42,490 nucleotides of DNA, from positions 1 to 42,490 of the forward strand of contig CATKXV010000014.1 of assembly GCA_949840955.1 (NCBI GenBank), written 5' to 3'. Under the pieces are notes generated by a model. It did no database searches. It had not been told where the DNA came from and saw only the letters and a program-made list of their open reading frames with translations. Origin of the DNA: an uncultured Anaeroplasmataceae bacterium (GTDB lineage: Bacteria; Bacillota_I; Bacilli_A; Acholeplasmatales; Anaeroplasmataceae). The position numbers and the translations under genes were made by a program. The first letter of the stretch is position 1. Each line of letters opens with the position of its first letter. Shown piece by piece: positions 1-9,571 of this stretch.

Positions 1-13
1 TTTTTAACCATTT

Positions 14-46
14 AAAAACGGCCTATTTTTTTAGACCGTTTTTTTT
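14..46. terminator. Putative bidirectional terminator at left edge
   Basis: AAAAACGG pairs with CCGTTTTT around an inner CTA/TAG pairing and a T-rich loop. A run of eight T follows on the plus strand, so it should best terminate a plus-strand gene lying left of the window. No gene is visible between it and position 282; that stretch is AT-rich. Confidence 0.6.
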
Positions 47-281
47 GACATACTCTTCCTCTTATAGCTACATACTCTATTTCTTAAAGCTTTATTTTTT
101 ATCACATACTTCAAAATTTAGAGTACCCTTAAATATTATATATTTATTAAATTTGTATTGATATCTTTATTTTGGGGCTATAGCACCAGTCCAAAATAGA
201 GCAGTAATGCTCTTAACATATTTCTAATTAATAAATATATCAATTGTTTTTTTCAACTTTAATTATTATATATAATAATTA

Positions 282-1649
282 TCACTTGGGGATATGTTTC
301 GTTTCATCTCTCAATGATAACTGACATATAGTCTCAATATGTGAAGTTTTAGAGAAAATATCGCAGGGGGTTACTTCAAGAACTTTATAGTTGCTTTTTG
401 TTAAATAATTTATATCTCTAATAGCAGTTGCTATATTGCAAGAAATATAAATTATTTTAGGAATTTTCATTTCTATAACTGTATCTAAGAATTCCTGTTC
501 ACAGCCTTTTCTCGGTGGATCAAAAAATATACAATCTATTTGCTCTACATTCACTAATTTCTTAATTTCTTCTTCACATGGTCCACATATAAAGGTTGCG
601 TTTGTAATATTGTTTAATTTTTTATTTTGATTCGCATTAAGGATTGCATCCTCTACAATTTCTATCCCATAAACATGCTTTACTCTTTTTGCAATACTTA
701 AGGTAATACTTCCCATTCCACAATAGGCATCAATAACATTCATTTCCTTTGTTAGGTTAGCCATACGCAATGCTTCTAAATAAAGCTTTTCACAAGCATC
801 ATGATTAACCTGCATAAAGGATCCAGCGGAAACATTAAATTGAATTCCTAAAATATCCTCTATTAAGGTTTTCTCCTTATAAATATGGATATAATCATTA
901 GAAAGCATAACATTTGTTTTATTCGGATTAATATTCATATATACTGATTTTACTAAAGGAAAATCCGATTCAAAATAGGTTAATAAATTTGAAAAATCAT
1001 AGGCTTTTGTAGTAATTAAAACTACCATCATTTCATTTTTATAATTGTTTCTAACCATTATTCCTCTAAAAATCCCTTGATGTTTTTCTTCATTATACAC
1101 CTGAATATGAAAAACACTAACATATCTTCTTATAAATTCTACTACCTCATTTACATAAGGATTAGATATTTCACATTTATCTATAGAAATTATATGATGC
1201 GATAATTTTTCATAAAAGCCATAGATTACATTGTCATCCTCATCATACCCAAAGGGAAGCATGATTTTATTTCGATAACCAAAAATATTTTTATTCTTTA
1301 TGATTGGATTAAAAAGTATAGAATTATCCTTATTGATTTGATGAAATGCATGGATTACCTTAGCTTCCTTCACTTGGCATTCAACATTATATTTCATATG
1401 CAATAAATCACATCCACCACAGCCTGTTGAATAAGAACATGGACTTAATATACGATCTACAGAAGGAAGTATGATTTTTGTCGCTTCTGCAAAAGCATAT
1501 TTTTTATGAACATTTGTGATGCGTGCTAAAACCACCTCATCCTTTAAGGCTTTAGAAACAAATATGACAATTCCATCTAGCTTGGCTACACCTAATCCAT
1601 TCATATCATAGCCTTCAATTTCCAATTTGACAATCTTTCCTACTTCCAT
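282..1649 (-). CDS. 23S rRNA (uracil-5-)-methyltransferase, TrmA/RlmCD family
   Basis: SAM-dependent m5U methyltransferase acting on 23S rRNA (or tRNA) in the cytoplasm. Residues 1-60 form a TRAM RNA-binding domain. C71, C77 and C80 (CSYSTGCGGC) are three of the four cysteines that bind a [4Fe-4S] cluster in this family. The C-terminal half has the SAM-binding motif around DAYCGMGS, the DPPRKG motif, and the catalytic-cysteine motif YISCN. The length of 455 aa is normal. The family includes RlmD, RlmCD and TrmFO-independent TrmA-like enzymes, and the sequence alone does not settle which uridine is modified; RlmCD-type is most likely in Bacillota. It lies 17 nt downstream of the serine dehydratase gene and may share its transcript. 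Confidence 0.9.
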   Translation of the reverse strand: MEVGKIVKLEIEGYDMNGLGVAKLDGIVIFVSKALKDEVVLARITNVHKKYAFAEATKIILPSVDRILSPCSYSTGCGGCDLLHMKYNVECQVKEAKVIHAFHQINKDNSILFNPIIKNKNIFGYRNKIMLPFGYDEDDNVIYGFYEKLSHHIISIDKCEISNPYVNEVVEFIRRYVSVFHIQVYNEEKHQGIFRGIMVRNNYKNEMMVVLITTKAYDFSNLLTYFESDFPLVKSVYMNINPNKTNVMLSNDYIHIYKEKTLIEDILGIQFNVSAGSFMQVNHDACEKLYLEALRMANLTKEMNVIDAYCGMGSITLSIAKRVKHVYGIEIVEDAILNANQNKKLNNITNATFICGPCEEEIKKLVNVEQIDCIFFDPPRKGCEQEFLDTVIEMKIPKIIYISCNIATAIRDINYLTKSNYKVLEVTPCDIFSKTSHIETICQLSLRDETKHIPK

Positions 1650-1666
1650 AAATACTCTCCTATGCT

Positions 1667-2863
1667 TTATTCAAATAGCTTTGCAAGTCCACCCTCTGCG
1701 GTTTCTCTATAGCTGGTTCTTAAATCATGTCCTGTGTTTAGCATTGTTTTTACTACAGAATCAAAGGAAATTTTAGAATCATTACTATTCAAATACGTTG
1801 CAAGCTTTGCAGCATCTATAGCTCTTAATGCTGCTACAGCATTCCGTTCTATACAAGGGATTTGAACATACCCTAAAACCGGATCACAGGTCAACCCAAG
1901 ATGATGCTCTAAGGCTATTTCACTTGCCCGCTCTACGATATCAACATGCCCATTATCTAAATAGGCTAAAAAGGCAGCAGCCATTGCACAAGCAGTTCCA
2001 ACCTCTGCTTGACAGCCAGCCTCAGCTCCACTGATTGATCCATTTTCTTTAACCAAATTGCCAATTAATCCTGCCACCTTTAATGCGTCTATACATTCCT
2101 TATAAGAATATTGATTGACTTCAATAGCGTATCTTAAGCAGGCTGGTAAAACACCTGAGGCTCCACAAGTAGGAGCAGTGACAATAATTCCACCACTTGC
2201 ATTTTCTTCACTCACAGCATAAGCATAGGCTATTGTTTTCTTTCTTAAAAGATCATAAGAAGCATCCTTACTATTTTGTTCAAAGATATAATTGGCCTTT
2301 CTTTTTACCTGTAATTTTCCAGGTAAAACTCCTGTATGAGATAAACCATTCTCTATTGATTTTAGCATGGTTTCATAAATCAATCCCATATAATCGTTTA
2401 TGGAATCCCCCTCTACTAAATCAACATACTCAGATAAGCTTATTTTTTCTTTTTTACAATATTCTGCGATTGCCTTATATGAGGTTAGAGAATAAATCTT
2501 TTTCTTAGCTGCTTCTACCTCTCCTGCAATTTTAATTGCACCTCCACCTATAGAATATACCTTCATATAGCAGGTTTTATTTCCCTGGATATAGCCATAA
2601 AATTCTAAAGTATTGGGGTGCTCCATTTCGGTAAACATATCAAATTCAATATGACATGGTATTGGAAGAAGCGTTTTTTCAATTATATAATCCGTTAAAT
2701 GTCCTCTACCTGTCAAGGCTAAAGAACCATATAAAACCACCTTTATCTCATCTATATTAGCTTTATACCTCTTTAAAAATTCTTTAGAGGCAACGAAAGG
2801 CCCAATGGTATGAGAACTTGATGGTCCATTTCCAATTTTAAATAATTCCTTAATTGAATACAT
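1667..2863 (-). CDS. sdaA: L-serine dehydratase (ammonia-lyase), single-chain iron-sulfur form
   Basis: Deaminates L-serine to pyruvate and ammonia using a [4Fe-4S] cluster. The N-terminal beta domain starts with the family motif NGPSSSHTIGP. The alpha domain contains APTCGASG, the GCQAEVGTA motif, and CDPVLGYVQIPCIERN, whose cysteines are the expected cluster ligands. At 398 aa it is somewhat shorter than typical single-chain enzymes (about 450 aa). The start codon lies one base after the uvrB stop, so translation is probably coupled to uvrB; there is no metabolic link to DNA repair that I can see. Confidence 0.93.
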   Translation of the reverse strand: MYSIKELFKIGNGPSSSHTIGPFVASKEFLKRYKANIDEIKVVLYGSLALTGRGHLTDYIIEKTLLPIPCHIEFDMFTEMEHPNTLEFYGYIQGNKTCYMKVYSIGGGAIKIAGEVEAAKKKIYSLTSYKAIAEYCKKEKISLSEYVDLVEGDSINDYMGLIYETMLKSIENGLSHTGVLPGKLQVKRKANYIFEQNSKDASYDLLRKKTIAYAYAVSEENASGGIIVTAPTCGASGVLPACLRYAIEVNQYSYKECIDALKVAGLIGNLVKENGSISGAEAGCQAEVGTACAMAAAFLAYLDNGHVDIVERASEIALEHHLGLTCDPVLGYVQIPCIERNAVAALRAIDAAKLATYLNSNDSKISFDSVVKTMLNTGHDLRTSYRETAEGGLAKLFE

Positions 2864-2864
2864 A

Positions 2865-4814
2865 TTATTTTCCTGCCTTTAATTCCAAAATAGCATCTCG
2901 AATTTGGGCTGCCATTTCGAAGTTTAAATCCTTTGCATAAGCGTGCATTTCTTCCTCAAGCTCATTAATCAAATCTATTTTTTCCTCTAAAGATAGCTTT
3001 TTCTTAGCTTTTGGTTTCTTTTCCTCTAGACGTTTTATGCTAACAGATTCCGGTAAAGCCTTAACAATGGTCTGTGGCGTAATACCATAACGTTCGTTAT
3101 ACTCCATTTGAATTTCCCGTCTACGTGCTGTTTCATTGATTGCCTCCTCCATGGATTCACTTAAAGAATCAGCATACATAATAACTCGCCCGTTTGAATT
3201 TCTTGCGGCACGGCCTATTGTTTGAATTAGGCTTCTATAGCTTCTAAGAAATCCTTGCTTATCAGCATCTAAAATACACACTAAGGATACCTCTGGTAAA
3301 TCAAGCCCTTCTCTTAAAAGGTTAATTCCTACCAATACATCATATTTACCAGCACGCAAATCTCTTAAAATCTCTAATCGCTCTAGGGCTTTTATTTCTG
3401 AGTGAAGATAGGCTACCTTAAGTCCTAATTTCTTTAAATATGCCGTTAAATCCTCACTCATTTTAATGGTAAGTGTAGTGACTAAAACACGCTCATTTAA
3501 AGCCATTCTTTTTCTAATTTCAGCATATATATCATCGACCTGTCCTTCAGATTTTCTCACCTCGACAACGGGATCCAAAAGACCTGTAGGACGAATAATC
3601 TGCTCAATGATGGGATACTGCTTTTCATAATCTCCAGGGGTTGCAGAAACAAAAAGAGCCTGTTTTATTTTTTTATCGAATTCTTCATAGCGTAAAGGTC
3701 GATTATCCAGTGCGGATGGAAGTCTAAAGCCATATTGAACCAGTGTTTCCTTACGAGAACGATCTCCATTATACATTCCTCTTACCTGAGGTAAAGTAAC
3801 ATGAGATTCATCTACAATAAGTAAAAAATCATCTCCAAAAAAATCTATCAATGTAGCAGGTGTTTCTCCTTCACCTCTTAAGGATAAGTGCCTTGAGTAA
3901 TTTTCTACACCACTACAGGTTCCTGTTTGCTCTAGCATCTCTAAATCATATTTTGTTCTTTGCTCTATACGCTCTGCTTCTAAGGGCTTTCCCTCTAATA
4001 TAAATTTCTTATGTGTGATTTGAAGCTCTGCCTTTATTCTTCTTAACGCTTCCTCAAGCTTTTCCTTATTGGTAACAAAATGGGTTGCAGCAAAAATATT
4101 GGCAAAGGCAACATCTGCGATTTTCATTCCTGTAGTAACATCAAAGGTGCGAATTCGTTCTACCTCTTCTTCAAAAAATTCTATTCGAATCCCTCTAGCA
4201 TGCTCATTAATGGGTATTATTTCTAGCACATCGCCTCGAACCCGAAAGCTACCTCTTTTAAAATCAATATCATTTCTTTCAAATTGCAGCTCTACTAATC
4301 GAGTTAAAAGCTCCTTTTTATTATAGGATTCCCCTACTCTTATATTCAGCATGGAATCCCTATAATCATCTGGATCTCCAATTCCATAGATACAGGATAC
4401 AGATGCCACAACAATGACATCCTTGTAATCCATTAGGGCCGCAGTAGCACTATGTCTCATCTCATCAATTTCCTCATTAATACTGGAGTCCTTCTCAATA
4501 TACGTATCACTACTAACCACATAAGCCTCTGGCTGATAATAATCATAATAGGAAATGAAATATTCTACATGATTATTTGGGAAAATGGATTTTATCTCGT
4601 TATATAGCTGTCCTGCTAAAGTTTTATTATGGGCAAGGACAAGCGTAGGCTTATTCATTTTTGCAATTACATTACACATAGTAAAGGTCTTTCCCGTTCC
4701 AGTAGCGCCTAAAAGAACCTGTCTATCTATTCCATTTTCAAATCCTGTTACAATCGTTTCTATGGCCTGTGGCTGATCCCCTGTAGGCTTGTAATTGGAT
4801 ACAATTTTAAACAT
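2865..4814 (-). CDS. uvrB: UvrABC excision nuclease subunit B
   Basis: DNA damage-recognition helicase subunit of nucleotide excision repair. Walker A GATGTGKT is at residues 36-43. The beta-hairpin segment ([11 protein letters not shown]) that clamps damaged DNA follows, then the DESH Walker B box, the helicase C-terminal motifs with QTIGRAARN, and a C-terminal UVR domain that contacts UvrC. The length of 649 aa is normal. uvrA and uvrC are not in the window. The ATG follows an AAAGGATG ribosome site. A TATAAT extended -10 element sits about 30 nt upstream, so this is the first gene of the uvrB-sdaA unit. Confidence 0.98.
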   Translation of the reverse strand: MFKIVSNYKPTGDQPQAIETIVTGFENGIDRQVLLGATGTGKTFTMCNVIAKMNKPTLVLAHNKTLAGQLYNEIKSIFPNNHVEYFISYYDYYQPEAYVVSSDTYIEKDSSINEEIDEMRHSATAALMDYKDVIVVASVSCIYGIGDPDDYRDSMLNIRVGESYNKKELLTRLVELQFERNDIDFKRGSFRVRGDVLEIIPINEHARGIRIEFFEEEVERIRTFDVTTGMKIADVAFANIFAATHFVTNKEKLEEALRRIKAELQITHKKFILEGKPLEAERIEQRTKYDLEMLEQTGTCSGVENYSRHLSLRGEGETPATLIDFFGDDFLLIVDESHVTLPQVRGMYNGDRSRKETLVQYGFRLPSALDNRPLRYEEFDKKIKQALFVSATPGDYEKQYPIIEQIIRPTGLLDPVVEVRKSEGQVDDIYAEIRKRMALNERVLVTTLTIKMSEDLTAYLKKLGLKVAYLHSEIKALERLEILRDLRAGKYDVLVGINLLREGLDLPEVSLVCILDADKQGFLRSYRSLIQTIGRAARNSNGRVIMYADSLSESMEEAINETARRREIQMEYNERYGITPQTIVKALPESVSIKRLEEKKPKAKKKLSLEEKIDLINELEEEMHAYAKDLNFEMAAQIRDAILELKAGK

Positions 4815-4841
4815 ATCTACTCATCCTTTCTATTTTTTTAT

Positions 4842-4850
4842 ATTATAACA
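4842..4850 (-). promoter_or_regulatory. Extended -10 promoter for uvrB-sdaA
   Basis: TGTTATAAT on the minus strand is a perfect -10 hexamer with an upstream TG, as in extended -10 promoters. No good -35 hexamer is seen. It is placed about 30 nt before the uvrB ATG. Confidence 0.6.
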
Positions 4851-4918
4851 TAATCTTATCTATTTTTAACCAAAATGAAATACATTTATTTTATTTTGAT
4901 ATATTTCTTTGACTTAGC

Positions 4919-4939
4919 AAAAAAGGTCAAGCAAACCTT
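4919..4939 (-). terminator. Putative weak terminator after the DUF2130 gene
   Basis: A short AAGGT/ACCTT stem with a 7-nt loop is followed by six T on the minus strand. The stem is only five pairs, so the call is tentative. Confidence 0.4.
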
Positions 4940-4957
4940 GCCTAACCTCAATATCTT

Positions 4958-6469
4958 TTATCTATATAATTTATTTAATTTGATATCAAATCGCTCTAGC
5001 TTATTCGTAATTTCATTTAAGTAGCTTCTAATAATTGTATCACATACCTCATCTATTTTTCTTGAGGCCTTTGCAATTCCTTCGTTTTGCTTTTTCAGCT
5101 CATTGATGTTTTTTTCTAAGCTTTCTAAAGGCTTATCCAAATAGGTATTTTTTAATTTCTCGAATTCCTCCTCTAGATCTCTTTTGGATTTTAATTCTAA
5201 GTTTTCCTTTTCTTTTGCTAGAAGCAAATCCTTAAACCTCGTTGTCAAGGAAACAAGCATATTTAAAAAGGTCATTAGATAGGCAGGACGAACAACATAC
5301 ATATCCTCATATTCAAATACCTTATAAATCGGAAGGTCATTTGGCTTATCCAGTTCAAGGTTGGAAACCAAAATAGCATATTTACAATCCTTTTTCTTTC
5401 GATTGCTATCCAATGCCTTGAAATAATCTGAATTTTTCTTTCGATTCACAGAATCCGGATTTTCATCCTTCATGTCTAAGCATACACTTGTAAGAAGCTC
5501 TTGTTTTTCTTTTGTCGTATAAATTCGGAAGATATAATCTGCCTTACTTCCCTTCGTCTCATCATCATAGCGAACAACTACATTATCCTTTTCCCATGTA
5601 CAGTTCTCTAAGCCGTTTTGCATATAGCTTTTAACCTCATTATCACACCAAACCTCTAAATCCTCTCCAGTTTGTTTCACATTTAAGGCAGCCTTTTGGC
5701 GTTGCAATTGAAGATTTGTTTGTGTTAAAGAATCGATTTGCTCCTTGAATTCCTTTTTTTCCTTTTCTAATTCCAATTGGTGGCTTATCTCCAATTTTTC
5801 CTTATCATGCTTCAATTCCTCGATTTGCTGATTCAACAAATTGAGCCTTTCATGAAAGCTATTTTCTACCTCTAAGCGGTTTGTTTTTAATTTATCCTCT
5901 ATAGAAGTGTTTAAAGAAAGTATTTTATTTTCTAGCTCCTTCACCTTCAACTGATGACTGATTTGAGCATCTTTCAATTCTGAATTCTTTGCAGATTTTA
6001 CTTGTTCTAGTTCTAAGCTTAAAGACTGGATTTTTGTTAAATGCTTTGTTTCTTCTTCCTGTTTAATAATAGATAAATCATTTGCATATTTTTGATTTAA
6101 TGCTTGGATTTGGCTTTCTAGTGCTTTAATCTCTAGTTCATGCTGATGAAGGACTTCTCCTTTTTCCTTAGCTAATTGATTTTGATATTCTTTTTTAATC
6201 ATATCTAGCTGAGAGGTAAGGGCTTGTTTTTCTAGAGCAAAGCCAGCCTCCCTTGACTTGATTTCTTGTTCTATTTGAAACTTGAAATTTTCTTTATATT
6301 CCTCAAGCTTTTTTTCATATATTTGATCCTTTCCTGATAAAATAACTGCTTCAATTTGGCTATAATCCACATTGGAAATGCTAGTTAAATCAATATAATC
6401 TCCCTTTTGGGCTGCCTCTTCTAAAACCAAAGTATTTTTATCACGTACAATAACCTCTACTTTTTTCAC
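4958..6469 (-). CDS. DUF2130 coiled-coil protein, nuclease-like C-terminal domain
   Basis: Function unknown. After a short N-terminal domain, residues from about 55 to 270 are a long, highly charged coiled coil. The C-terminal third matches the DUF2130 family: GEDLEVWC, SKADYIFRI, CLDMKDEN, DRKKKDCKYAILVS. The pattern of an Asp (in KADY) followed by a strand ending in DMK has the spacing of a PD-(D/E)XK nuclease core, so a DNA- or RNA-cleaving fold is possible but inferred. I place the start at the GTG at 6469, since AAGGA sits 10 nt upstream; the GTG at 6478 abuts that site too closely. It is divergent from the murE-like gene and stands alone. Confidence 0.8.
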   Translation of the reverse strand: MKKVEVIVRDKNTLVLEEAAQKGDYIDLTSISNVDYSQIEAVILSGKDQIYEKKLEEYKENFKFQIEQEIKSREAGFALEKQALTSQLDMIKKEYQNQLAKEKGEVLHQHELEIKALESQIQALNQKYANDLSIIKQEEETKHLTKIQSLSLELEQVKSAKNSELKDAQISHQLKVKELENKILSLNTSIEDKLKTNRLEVENSFHERLNLLNQQIEELKHDKEKLEISHQLELEKEKKEFKEQIDSLTQTNLQLQRQKAALNVKQTGEDLEVWCDNEVKSYMQNGLENCTWEKDNVVVRYDDETKGSKADYIFRIYTTKEKQELLTSVCLDMKDENPDSVNRKKNSDYFKALDSNRKKKDCKYAILVSNLELDKPNDLPIYKVFEYEDMYVVRPAYLMTFLNMLVSLTTRFKDLLLAKEKENLELKSKRDLEEEFEKLKNTYLDKPLESLEKNINELKKQNEGIAKASRKIDEVCDTIIRSYLNEITNKLERFDIKLNKLYR

Positions 6470-6640
6470 GTTTATCACATCCTTATTTTAATTGTATCAT
6501 AAATGAATGCATTTTTCGACACTTTTATTCTTTACTTCATTATGAATTTTTTCTGTCATATAACAGAATATTTCAATATTTCTTCTATGAAAAGTATAAA
6601 AAGAGCAAATCAAAAAATACTAAAGATAAGAGATGATAAT

Positions 6641-8053
6641 ATGAACCTTATAGAACTGTACCCAAAGCTTAAAATCAATGCCCCTGTATTAGGAATAACA
6701 GCAAATTCAAAGCGAGTTCGAAAGAACTTTATTTTTGTTGCTATAAAAGGACAGAGGCAGAATGGAATGAAGTACGTTAAGGAGGCCTTAGATAATGGGG
6801 CCTGTTTAATTGTTACAGACCAAATGGTATTCAAAAATTATAATCATATTCGTGTACGAAATGCTAAGGCAGAATATATTCGTCTGCTACAAATCTTCTA
6901 TCACTATAATCATGAAATCTATACTGTAGGGATTACAGGAACCGATGGGAAAACAACGACAGCAACCATTTTGAATCATATCTTTAATGTGGCAAAAAGC
7001 TCAGCCTATATCGGAACAAATGGGATTTCCTATTTAAATAAAAAGATTAGAACAAAGCATACAACGCCAACACCTGATTTATTCTATGAGGCCTATAATA
7101 TTTTGAAAAAGCACGAAATAAACGATTTGGTAATGGAGGTATCTAGTGAAGGAATATTAGATGGTAGAATTGATAAATTGGAGTTTGATGGAGCTATTTT
7201 TACAAATTTAACCCATGAACACTTGAATACACATAAGACGATGGGACAATACTTTAAAACAAAGGTAAAGCTCTTTGAGCGCTTAAAGGAAAATGGGTTA
7301 GCTGTAATCAATAGTGATGACTTTTACGCTACAGAGGCAATCGCCTATACGAAGGCCCGTGTTGTCACCTATGGAGTTAATTCAGGGATGTATCAAGCAA
7401 AAAAAATTCATTTGGATATGTTACATTCCGAGTTTGATGTTTTTTATAAGGGGTTCTTTCTTGCTCACTTTAAGCTTCCTCTCTTTGGAAAATACAATAT
7501 ATATAACGCACTTGCTGCAATCGCCTATACGAATGAATTAGGCATTGATTTAAAAATCATTAAGGAAAGTATTTCTACTTTACCTCCTATAGAAGGAAGA
7601 TTTATGCATATAAAAAATAAAAACAATGTGGCGGGTATTGTAGACTTTGCGCATACACCGAATGCCTTATTCAATTTATTAGAAAATATAGGTGAATTTA
7701 AAAAAGGACGTATCATATCCATATTAGGAGCTCAGGGAGAAAAGGATAAAACCAAACGCTATCTTATGGGAGATATTGCTACCCAATATTCGGACATTAC
7801 CATTTTTACCTCAGAGGATCCAAAGCATGAAAGCTTATTTGGAATTTTATATGATTTGACCTCTAAGCTGAAAAATAAGGAATATTATATGACCTTAAGT
7901 CGTAAGGAGGCTATTCGTCTTGCTGCTGACTTAGCCAAGCCAAATGATGTGATTGTTATCACAGGAAAAGGAAATGAAACTACAGAACAAATTTATGACC
8001 TTCATTTCAAGCATAATGATTTTACTCTATTAAAAAACGCCCTAGATGCCTAG
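6641..8053 (+). CDS. MurE-like UDP-N-acetylmuramyl-peptide ligase
   Basis: Mur ligase of about 470 aa that should add the third amino acid to UDP-MurNAc-dipeptide in the cytoplasm. The P-loop GITGTDGKTTT is at residues 97-107. Then come MEVSSEGILDGRID, FTNLTHEHLNTH, the YFKTKVKLF region that supplies the carbamylated lysine, and the C-terminal VITGKGNE. The motif that binds the incoming amino acid, DNPR in diaminopimelate enzymes, reads EDPK (residues 392-395), so the substrate may not be meso-diaminopimelate, or this may be a second, divergent MurE. I chose ATG 6641 because homology begins there; an in-frame ATG at 6503 would add 46 unconserved residues. It is one of the very few plus-strand genes in this part of the window and has no cell-wall neighbours. 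Confidence 0.85.
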   Translation: MNLIELYPKLKINAPVLGITANSKRVRKNFIFVAIKGQRQNGMKYVKEALDNGACLIVTDQMVFKNYNHIRVRNAKAEYIRLLQIFYHYNHEIYTVGITGTDGKTTTATILNHIFNVAKSSAYIGTNGISYLNKKIRTKHTTPTPDLFYEAYNILKKHEINDLVMEVSSEGILDGRIDKLEFDGAIFTNLTHEHLNTHKTMGQYFKTKVKLFERLKENGLAVINSDDFYATEAIAYTKARVVTYGVNSGMYQAKKIHLDMLHSEFDVFYKGFFLAHFKLPLFGKYNIYNALAAIAYTNELGIDLKIIKESISTLPPIEGRFMHIKNKNNVAGIVDFAHTPNALFNLLENIGEFKKGRIISILGAQGEKDKTKRYLMGDIATQYSDITIFTSEDPKHESLFGILYDLTSKLKNKEYYMTLSRKEAIRLAADLAKPNDVIVITGKGNETTEQIYDLHFKHNDFTLLKNALDA

Positions 8054-8062
8054 GGCGCTTTT
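8037..8062. terminator. Bidirectional terminator containing both stop codons
   Basis: CGCCCTAG and CTAGGGCG form a perfect 8-bp stem around ATGC, with T runs on both strands. The stop codons of the converging murE-like gene (TAG, 8051-8053) and rnhA (TAG, 8044-8042) both lie inside the stem. Confidence 0.9.
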
Positions 8063-8632
8063 AGCTAGCTGATCAGCTAAATCATTATATGGGTTATTAC
8101 TATGGCTCTTTACCTTTATAAAGTGAATCTTTATTTTATCTTCAACGTTTTGCTTGAACTGAATATAGGCCTTTGCAATATCAGAATTTGCCTTCCACTG
8201 GCCTGTATACCATTTTTCAATACCTTCATAGTCATAAATAATGTTTAATTCCTTTATTCCTACTTTAATTGCATATTGGATGATAAATCCTGCCCCTTTA
8301 ATCTCTCCTGCTACATTTCTAGAAGTAGAATACATATCTGGATCATACCTCTTCTTAAACTCATATTGCTTATTTTCTATAATCAGGACTCCTCCAAAAG
8401 AATAACAGCCTGTTTTTGCATCATAAGACCCATCAATATAGGCTGTAGGCAAAGTATACTCAAACCTATCGATGGTCTCATTTAAAAAGGCTTGTGCTTC
8501 CTCTAACGACAAAAAGCTTTTCTGTGAAAAGCCTTTTTTACCTATTAAATAATTCTTACAAGCCTCCCAGGAGGTGAAGATTTCTTTTTCTTCTTGATAT
8601 CGTACTGCATAGTATTTCACAGGCATCACCAT
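8042..8632 (-). CDS. rnhA: Ribonuclease H with viroplasmin-type N-terminal domain
   Basis: Cleaves RNA in RNA-DNA hybrids. The N-terminal ~45 residues (KYYAVRYQEEKEIFTSWEAC) form the small RNase H1 hybrid-binding (viroplasmin-like) domain. The catalytic domain has the four acidic residues in order: D in YIDGS, E in AGEIKG, D in YDYEG, and D in NDLADQLAK, with HFIKVKSHS before the last. I put the start at ATG 8632, which has GGTAG upstream and avoids overlap with ytfJ; a second ATG at 8626 and an earlier one at 8674 are possible. It is the last gene of the yggS-to-rnhA run. Confidence 0.9.
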   Translation of the reverse strand: MVMPVKYYAVRYQEEKEIFTSWEACKNYLIGKKGFSQKSFLSLEEAQAFLNETIDRFEYTLPTAYIDGSYDAKTGCYSFGGVLIIENKQYEFKKRYDPDMYSTSRNVAGEIKGAGFIIQYAIKVGIKELNIIYDYEGIEKWYTGQWKANSDIAKAYIQFKQNVEDKIKIHFIKVKSHSNNPYNDLADQLAKSALGI

Positions 8633-8651
8633 ATCAATACTACCAAATTTT

Positions 8652-9032
8652 TTAAACTTTTTCAATAGGTGCATTATTTTTAAAAAGAGTTTTACATTTC
8701 TCCATTGTCTTTGGCACTAGATCAATTAGCTTTTCTGCTATGTGTGTGCTTTCATCAATAGAAAGTAAATTGACCTCATTATTTGTTATTACTAGAAAAG
8801 CAATCGGTGTGATTCCAAAGCCTCCACCAGCGCCTCCACCGAATAAAACCTCTTCCTTACTTGAGTTTGGTTTAATATCACTACCCCCACTAACAAAGCC
8901 TAAATGAAGCTTTGAAACAGGAATAATCATTGTACTCCCCTCTACAATAGGCGTTCCTATGATTGTATTAGCATCAATCATTTCTTTGATTTTATTCATC
9001 GATACATTTAATAGATCTGCTATATTACCCAT
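8652..9032 (-). CDS. ytfJ: GerW/YtfJ family protein
   Basis: Small (126 aa) protein of the GerW/YtfJ family. In Bacillus subtilis YtfJ is a spore protein needed for efficient germination, but the family also occurs in non-spore-formers. Hallmarks are the GTPIVEG segment, the glycine-rich FGGGAGGGFG stretch, and the conserved PIAFLVI strand. It follows the DUF2953 gene (ytfI) by 4 nt, the same pairing as in B. subtilis, so the two probably act together. Confidence 0.88.
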   Translation of the reverse strand: MGNIADLLNVSMNKIKEMIDANTIIGTPIVEGSTMIIPVSKLHLGFVSGGSDIKPNSSKEEVLFGGGAGGGFGITPIAFLVITNNEVNLLSIDESTHIAEKLIDLVPKTMEKCKTLFKNNAPIEKV

Positions 9033-9036
9033 TTTA

Positions 9037-9534
9037 TCATTTCCTTATAAGTATAGCGGTAAGAATGCTAATAAGATCCGTTTTTAAACAAATATAGTAA
9101 TCGATATTTTCATAATGTTCATCATAGATTAATTTTATATTTCTTTGATCTACTATTTTAAAATGATGATTCAAATAAGCATGAATTTGATTCGATAACA
9201 TTAAATAGACACCATTTTGTATAGGATTTAGATAAAGTTCTTCTTTTGTAAACTTAGCTATGTAAACAAAAGTTAAGCTAGAATGTTTAAATAATCTATT
9301 TAAATAGCTTCTATTTTTAAATAGCTTCTTAAAATCATCCTTTTGTTTTTGTTTGGTTTTATTCTGCTCTTTTTTAAGAGCCTTTGATATTAATCTTTGA
9401 TGAGGTACAACAAATCTTATTAGTCCGATTTTAGCATCTATTTTAATGGTATCATTGGCGCTCTTGACATGAAGTTCTATGCTCATTGCCAAAATAACGA
9501 TGGCGATAACAAAAATAAAGATGGCTATATACAT
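9037..9534 (-). CDS. ytfI: DUF2953 membrane protein (YtfI-like)
   Basis: Membrane-anchored protein of 165 aa: one N-terminal transmembrane helix (residues 3-18), then a beta-rich domain typical of DUF2953 and a very basic stretch (residues 75-100, rich in K and Q). Function is unknown. The assignment rests on the N-terminal pattern and on the conserved position directly upstream of ytfJ. The family usually runs to about 200 aa, so this is a short member. Confidence 0.7.
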   Translation of the reverse strand: MYIAIFIFVIAIVILAMSIELHVKSANDTIKIDAKIGLIRFVVPHQRLISKALKKEQNKTKQKQKDDFKKLFKNRSYLNRLFKHSSLTFVYIAKFTKEELYLNPIQNGVYLMLSNQIHAYLNHHFKIVDQRNIKLIYDEHYENIDYYICLKTDLISILTAILIRK

Positions 9535-9571
9535 ATTCTCACCATCTTTATTATTTACGCTTATTCCCTAA

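Noticed and set aside
261-280. Perfect 20-bp AT palindrome
   Set aside because: Consists only of A and T and has no following T run; likely chance in such AT-rich DNA, at most a weak terminator for the methyltransferase gene.
1828-2508. Two plus-strand frames inside the serine dehydratase gene
   Set aside because: Antisense shadows of a strongly conserved gene; low-complexity His/Leu/Gln content.
6503-6640. N-terminal 46-residue extension of the MurE-like protein
   Set aside because: No homology to Mur ligases, no clear ribosome site at the upstream ATG, and it would overlap the divergent promoter region.
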